From: an uncultured Candidatus Saccharibacteria bacterium
GTDB lineage: Bacteria; Patescibacteriota; Saccharimonadia; Saccharimonadales; Saccharimonadaceae
Assembly (NCBI GenBank): GCA_947305705.1
Contig: CAMZEB010000010.1
Coordinates: 1 to 32,631, forward strand
DNA: 32,631 bases
Reading direction: 5' to 3'
Positions 30,012-32,631 of the stretch are shown here, piece after piece. The notes below the pieces were generated by a model that did no database searches, was not told where the DNA came from, and worked only from the letters and a program-made list of their open reading frames with translations. Both the position numbers and the translations under genes were made by a program. How positions within the stretch are numbered: the stretch's first letter is position 1; the number at the start of each line of letters is the position of its first letter.

Positions 30012-30425
30012 TTATTGCATACTTGCTAGAAGCGCATCTTTGTTTGCGGTAATTTCGCTACGCAAACCAGCCAACGAATCGTCGATAATCTGTTGGTATT
30101 GTGGGCAATTTTGATTTAGCCATTTCGCCATCACGTAATCGCTCAAAACCTCGTCGCCTTCACCAAGACTCTCTGTTAATTTCTGGTAAATAGCGTCATT
30201 TTTGTAGTCGCCCGCACCGGCAATCCATTTATCCATAGTTGCCTTGTCGTTATCTATAATTTTCTCAAACTCGTCTAACTGCGCGTCAGATAAACCCTCG
30301 CTCATCTTTTCGCCAATTCTAACCTCGAGCTGATCCTGAGCATACTGCAAAAATGCCTGCTTTTGCTCCGCTGGAATCCCACCAAGGCCCACGCTCTCGA
30401 GAAAACTGTCGTCAAACTTATACAT
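30012..30425 (-). CDS. DUF5663-like small helical protein
   Basis: A 137-aa acidic, all-helical protein. The opening (SFLESVGLGGIPAEQKQAFLQYAQDQLEVRIGEKMSEGLSDAQLDEFEKI) resembles the DUF5663 family common in Patescibacteria; the assignment is from memory of the pattern. The second half (MAKWLNQNCPQYQQIIDDSLAGLRSEI) repeats part of the theme (W-x-x-x-NCP-x-Y). It has no signal peptide or catalytic motif and its function is unknown. It has its own TACAAT box and a TAGGAG site before the ATG, and it stands downstream of infB. Confidence 0.82.
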   Translation of the reverse strand: MYKFDDSFLESVGLGGIPAEQKQAFLQYAQDQLEVRIGEKMSEGLSDAQLDEFEKIIDNDKATMDKWIAGAGDYKNDAIYQKLTESLGEGDEVLSDYVMAKWLNQNCPQYQQIIDDSLAGLRSEITANKDALLASMQ

Positions 30426-30445
30426 AACTTTCTCCTATTTCCCCC

Positions 30446-30451
30446 ATTGTA
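30446..30451 (-). promoter_or_regulatory. -10 box TACAAT before the DUF5663-like gene
   Basis: TGT-TACAAT on the minus strand, in the 43-nt gap after infB. The leader is about 14-18 nt and carries TAGGAGAAAG before the ATG, so this promoter is not leaderless, unlike ftsA with the same box. Confidence 0.5.
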
Positions 30452-30468
30452 ACACAAAAAGCCTATGC

Positions 30469-32241
30469 TTAAGCAATTTTCTTTTTCTTGTATTCGCGGA
30501 CAAAGAACTTAATCGTATCGCCAATCTCGAGCTGAATCTTTTTCTGAGTCTTTAGCGACATACCGCCAATTTCGCCTTCAGCGAGCGACGGAACATCAAC
30601 TTTACCCTCCTGGACGTTCTTTACCTCAACTTCACCAAGAAGCTCTTTTTTGCGATAAGCACGGCCAAGCATACCTGGCGCAATTCTACCGCTCTTCACC
30701 TGACCGCCAGTGATAATCTCGGTCTTTTCGGTACGGAAAACGCCCTTTACTTCGAGCTCGCCCGTCTCTGTTTCTATCATCTCAGCATCAAGCAAATTCT
30801 CCATCTCGTGCTTCGCATCATCAAGAAGCTCGTAAATCACGCGATAGACGCGAACCGGTACGCCATTACGCTCGGCAATCTTCGCAATCGCATTCGGCAC
30901 CGTCACGTTGAAGCCGTAAATAATCGTCTTGTCGCCAGAGGCCATATAGACATCGTTTTCCGAAATCGCACCTACACCAGTCGAAACGATATTTAGGGTG
31001 ATTTCGCCCTGCGTATCAATCATACGCAAAGAATCCACCACCGAGGTAACTGACCCCTGAACATCGCCTTTAACAATGACGTTCAGCGTCTTCGTATTGT
31101 CGGCTGTGTTCATCATACGGAGCAAATCCGTAGAGGTAACGTTTGCGTTTGCCGTCTCATTCGCCTCCGCCTGAGCATTTAGCAATGCCATACGGCGCGC
31201 AGTCTTCTCGTCTGCAACTTCCTCAAATTTGTCACCGAAGTTCGGCAATTCCTTGAAACCAGTCACTACAACAGGGGTCGAAGGCGTCGCTTTGCCCTTC
31301 GGCTTGTTCTTCCAGTCAAGCATCGTGCGAACCTTGGCATAAGTTTTGCCCGCAACAATGAATTCGCCGACTTTTAGTTCGCCGCCGGTCACCAAGAGGT
31401 TCACGACCGAACCCTTGCCAACTTCCATGTGGCTCTCGATAACGAGACCTTCGGCCGGGATGTTTTCATCTGCCTTTAGCTCATCAATGTCCGCAGTGAG
31501 CAAAATCATATCTAGGAGTTGCTCGAGATTCTGACCAGTTTTCGCAGAGATAGGAACCATAATCGTATCGCCACCCCATTCTTCTGGGTTAAGATTGAAG
31601 TCGGTTGCGAGCTGCGCCTTCGTGCGGTCGATGTTCGCGCCTTCCTTATCTATCTTGTTGATGGCAACGATAATCTTTGCGTTTGCCGCCTCGGCAAACT
31701 TAATCGCCTCTGCCGTTTGTGGTTTTACACCATCATCTGCTGCTACGACGATTACGACAATATCGGTAAGCATCGCACCGTGCTGGCGAATTGCCGCAAA
31801 CGCCTCGTGACCTGGCGTATCAAGGAAGGTAATCTTGCGATCCTTATATTCCATCTGATAGGCCGAGATGTGCTGTGTGATGCCACCCGCCTCGCCTTCG
31901 ACTGTCTTCTTCTTGAGAAGAGTGTCAAGTAAGGTGGTCTTACCGTGATCGACGTGGCCCATCACTGCCACTACTGGTGGGCGAAGCTTCGCATCTTTGC
32001 TTAGCTCGCGCTTCGTACCAGGGAGTTTCGCCGAGTTTTCCTTGCGCTCAAAGCGCACATTCGTGAAGCCAAGCTCCTCGGTCATAATTTGCGCCGTCTC
32101 AACATCTAGGCGCTGGTTGATGGTTGCCATAATGCCGTTTTTGAATAGTTCGCCAATAAGATGAGTCACCGACACTCCTAAAGCATTCGCTAGCTCGTCA
32201 ACCGTTATCGAGCCAGAAACCTGTATTATTTTTTCTTCCAT
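30469..32241 (-). CDS. infB: Translation initiation factor IF-2
   Basis: A 590-aa GTPase that brings fMet-tRNA to the 30S subunit and joins the subunits. The short N-terminal IF2_N domain ([26 protein letters not shown]) comes first. The G domain has G1 GHVDHGKT (95-102), G3 DTPGHE (142-147), G4 NKID (196-199) and G5 SAK. Domains II to IV follow, ending in the fMet-binding region ([11 protein letters not shown]). The large disordered N-terminal part of E. coli IF-2 (890 aa) is absent, as in other small genomes. AAGGAG and AGAAGG precede the ATG. The leader of about 55 nt may hold a six-codon ORF. Confidence 0.99.
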   Translation of the reverse strand: MEEKIIQVSGSITVDELANALGVSVTHLIGELFKNGIMATINQRLDVETAQIMTEELGFTNVRFERKENSAKLPGTKRELSKDAKLRPPVVAVMGHVDHGKTTLLDTLLKKKTVEGEAGGITQHISAYQMEYKDRKITFLDTPGHEAFAAIRQHGAMLTDIVVIVVAADDGVKPQTAEAIKFAEAANAKIIVAINKIDKEGANIDRTKAQLATDFNLNPEEWGGDTIMVPISAKTGQNLEQLLDMILLTADIDELKADENIPAEGLVIESHMEVGKGSVVNLLVTGGELKVGEFIVAGKTYAKVRTMLDWKNKPKGKATPSTPVVVTGFKELPNFGDKFEEVADEKTARRMALLNAQAEANETANANVTSTDLLRMMNTADNTKTLNVIVKGDVQGSVTSVVDSLRMIDTQGEITLNIVSTGVGAISENDVYMASGDKTIIYGFNVTVPNAIAKIAERNGVPVRVYRVIYELLDDAKHEMENLLDAEMIETETGELEVKGVFRTEKTEIITGGQVKSGRIAPGMLGRAYRKKELLGEVEVKNVQEGKVDVPSLAEGEIGGMSLKTQKKIQLEIGDTIKFFVREYKKKKIA

Positions 32242-32266
32242 CCTTCTAGCTCCTTTCGCTTAAAAG

Positions 32267-32287
32267 TTAATAAAAAATCCGCCCCAT
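32267..32287 (-). CDS. Possible leader mini-ORF upstream of infB (MGRIFY)
   Basis: Six codons plus TAA lie between the infB promoter and start. AAGGAG is placed 5 nt before its ATG, an ideal ribosome-binding arrangement. It ends about 25 nt before the infB ATG. It could tune infB translation or be a chance occurrence. Confidence 0.3.
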   Translation of the reverse strand: MGRIFY

Positions 32288-32298
32288 AAAAACTCCTT

Positions 32299-32312
32299 CT
32301 ATTTTATCATAT
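32299..32312 (-). promoter_or_regulatory. infB -10 region ATATGATAAAATAG
   Basis: Identical over 14 bases to the rpsU -10 region at 24524-24537. It contains both TATGAT and TAAAAT. No clear -35 box is present. Confidence 0.6.
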
Positions 32313-32330
32313 AATTCCGTTTTTGTTAAT

Positions 32331-32395
32331 TCCTCCCCTCTCAAACGGCGCGGCGCCCCGCCACCCACACGCCCAGCCAGCCTCCCCCTCCTCCA
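32331..32395 (-). other. G-rich, GC-skewed non-coding tract, possible G-quadruplex
   Basis: The minus strand carries runs GGGGG, GGG, GGG and GGGG plus many GG pairs within about 45 nt, and a GGCGCC palindrome. Composition is unlike any other intergenic sequence here, all of which are AT-rich. It lies between the S1 gene terminator and the infB promoter. I see no credible gene in it. Confidence 0.5.
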
Positions 32396-32407
32396 TAACA
32401 CCAACAA

Positions 32408-32432
32408 AAAATCAGGCCAGAAGCCTGATTTT
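32408..32432 (-). terminator. Terminator of the ribosomal protein S1 gene
   Basis: AAAATCAGGC and GCCTGATTTT pair around a 5-nt loop, with a T6 tail on the minus strand, 17 nt after the stop codon at 32450. Confidence 0.9.
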
Positions 32433-32449
32433 CTGCGTAAAGAATCGCC

Positions 32450-32631
32450 TTATTTTTTCTTCTCAGAGAAGCTGAGAGAAATCTTGCGGCCTTCTTTATC
32501 GATGTCGAGAACCTTGAATTCCTTGCGCTCGTTAAGAGTGAAGATCTTCTCTGGGTCAACATCGCTGCCTTCGCCGAGTTCAGAAACGTGAACTAGAGCT
32601 TCGACAGCTGGCGAAATCTGAACGAATGCGC
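32450..32631 (-). CDS. rpsA: 30S ribosomal protein S1, C-terminal end (partial, runs off the window)
   Basis: The last 59 codons and the stop of a gene whose start lies beyond the right edge. The translation (AFVQISPAVEALVHVSEL, then NERKEFKVLDIDKEGRKISLSFSEKKK) is most of one S1 RNA-binding domain: the FV.ISP strand, the LVHVSEL motif and the closing D.E.RKISLS strand. A short Lys tail ends the protein. Multi-domain S1 is the best candidate because the next gene is infB and the domain is C-terminal. Polynucleotide phosphorylase or another S1-domain protein cannot be excluded from this fragment. Confidence 0.8.
   Translation of the reverse strand, partial: AFVQISPAVEALVHVSELGEGSDVDPEKIFTLNERKEFKVLDIDKEGRKISLSFSEKKK

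Noticed and set aside
1-32631. Alternative genetic code (UGA as glycine or tryptophan)
   Set aside because: TGA ends xseA and mutM at family-expected ends, and no core gene has an in-frame TGA.

Overview
The window looks like a chromosomal segment from a streamlined Candidate Phyla Radiation bacterium, most likely Candidatus Saccharibacteria (TM7). This is inferred from gene content: a long type-2-like IleS, a short HolA, a DUF5663-like protein, LPKTG and DUF285 surface proteins, and very tight packing. Every gene reads with the standard bacterial code, and TGA is a normal stop (for example in xseA and mutM), so this is not a UGA-recoding lineage such as Gracilibacteria. No tRNA, rRNA, insertion sequence, prophage or CRISPR array was seen. 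No gene-free stretch exceeds about 270 bases.

Layout. Positions 1-2208 (minus): xseA-xseB (exonuclease VII) and a one-pass membrane protein. Positions 2225-3622 (plus): a Trm11-like RNA methyltransferase and rpmA. Positions 3666-7953 (minus): a frameshifted endonuclease/exonuclease/phosphatase gene, holA, mutM, a CPBP membrane protease and the site-2 protease rseP. Positions 8011-16220 (minus) form a cell-surface block interrupted only by rplU: a giant BspA-like DUF285 repeat protein, an LPKTG-anchored DUF11 protein, a proline-rich one-pass membrane protein and a small charged protein. Positions 16473-24515 (minus) are core genes: ileS behind a T-box leader, a thioredoxin-fold protein, an nrdR that has lost its zinc cysteines, ftsZ, ftsA, map, adk and rpsU. 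Then recJ and a winged-helix protein (minus) stand opposite priA-def-fmt (plus). The right end (minus) holds a DUF5663-like gene, infB and the 3' end of a ribosomal protein S1 gene.

How the genes work together. DNA repair and replication (xseAB, mutM, recJ, holA, priA), translation start and protein N-terminal processing (infB, fmt, def, map, ileS, ribosomal proteins L21, L27, S21, S1) and cell division (ftsA, ftsZ) are interleaved. The surface block probably mediates contact with a host cell. Three of its genes share a motif of about 20 bp, CTAG-spacer-YTAGGTYA, next to their promoters or start regions, which suggests co-regulation.

The most interesting signals are: (i) a recurrent -10 box placed 6-9 nt before ATG (xseA, trm, mutM, ftsA, map, priA, the EEP gene, rseP and the gene at 78-887), implying widespread leaderless transcripts; (ii) the NrdR without a zinc ribbon; (iii) the shared motif in the surface locus; (iv) the duplicated two-array architecture of the BspA-like protein; (v) a single-base frameshift in the EEP gene; and (vi) a well-formed transcriptional T-box in front of ileS.
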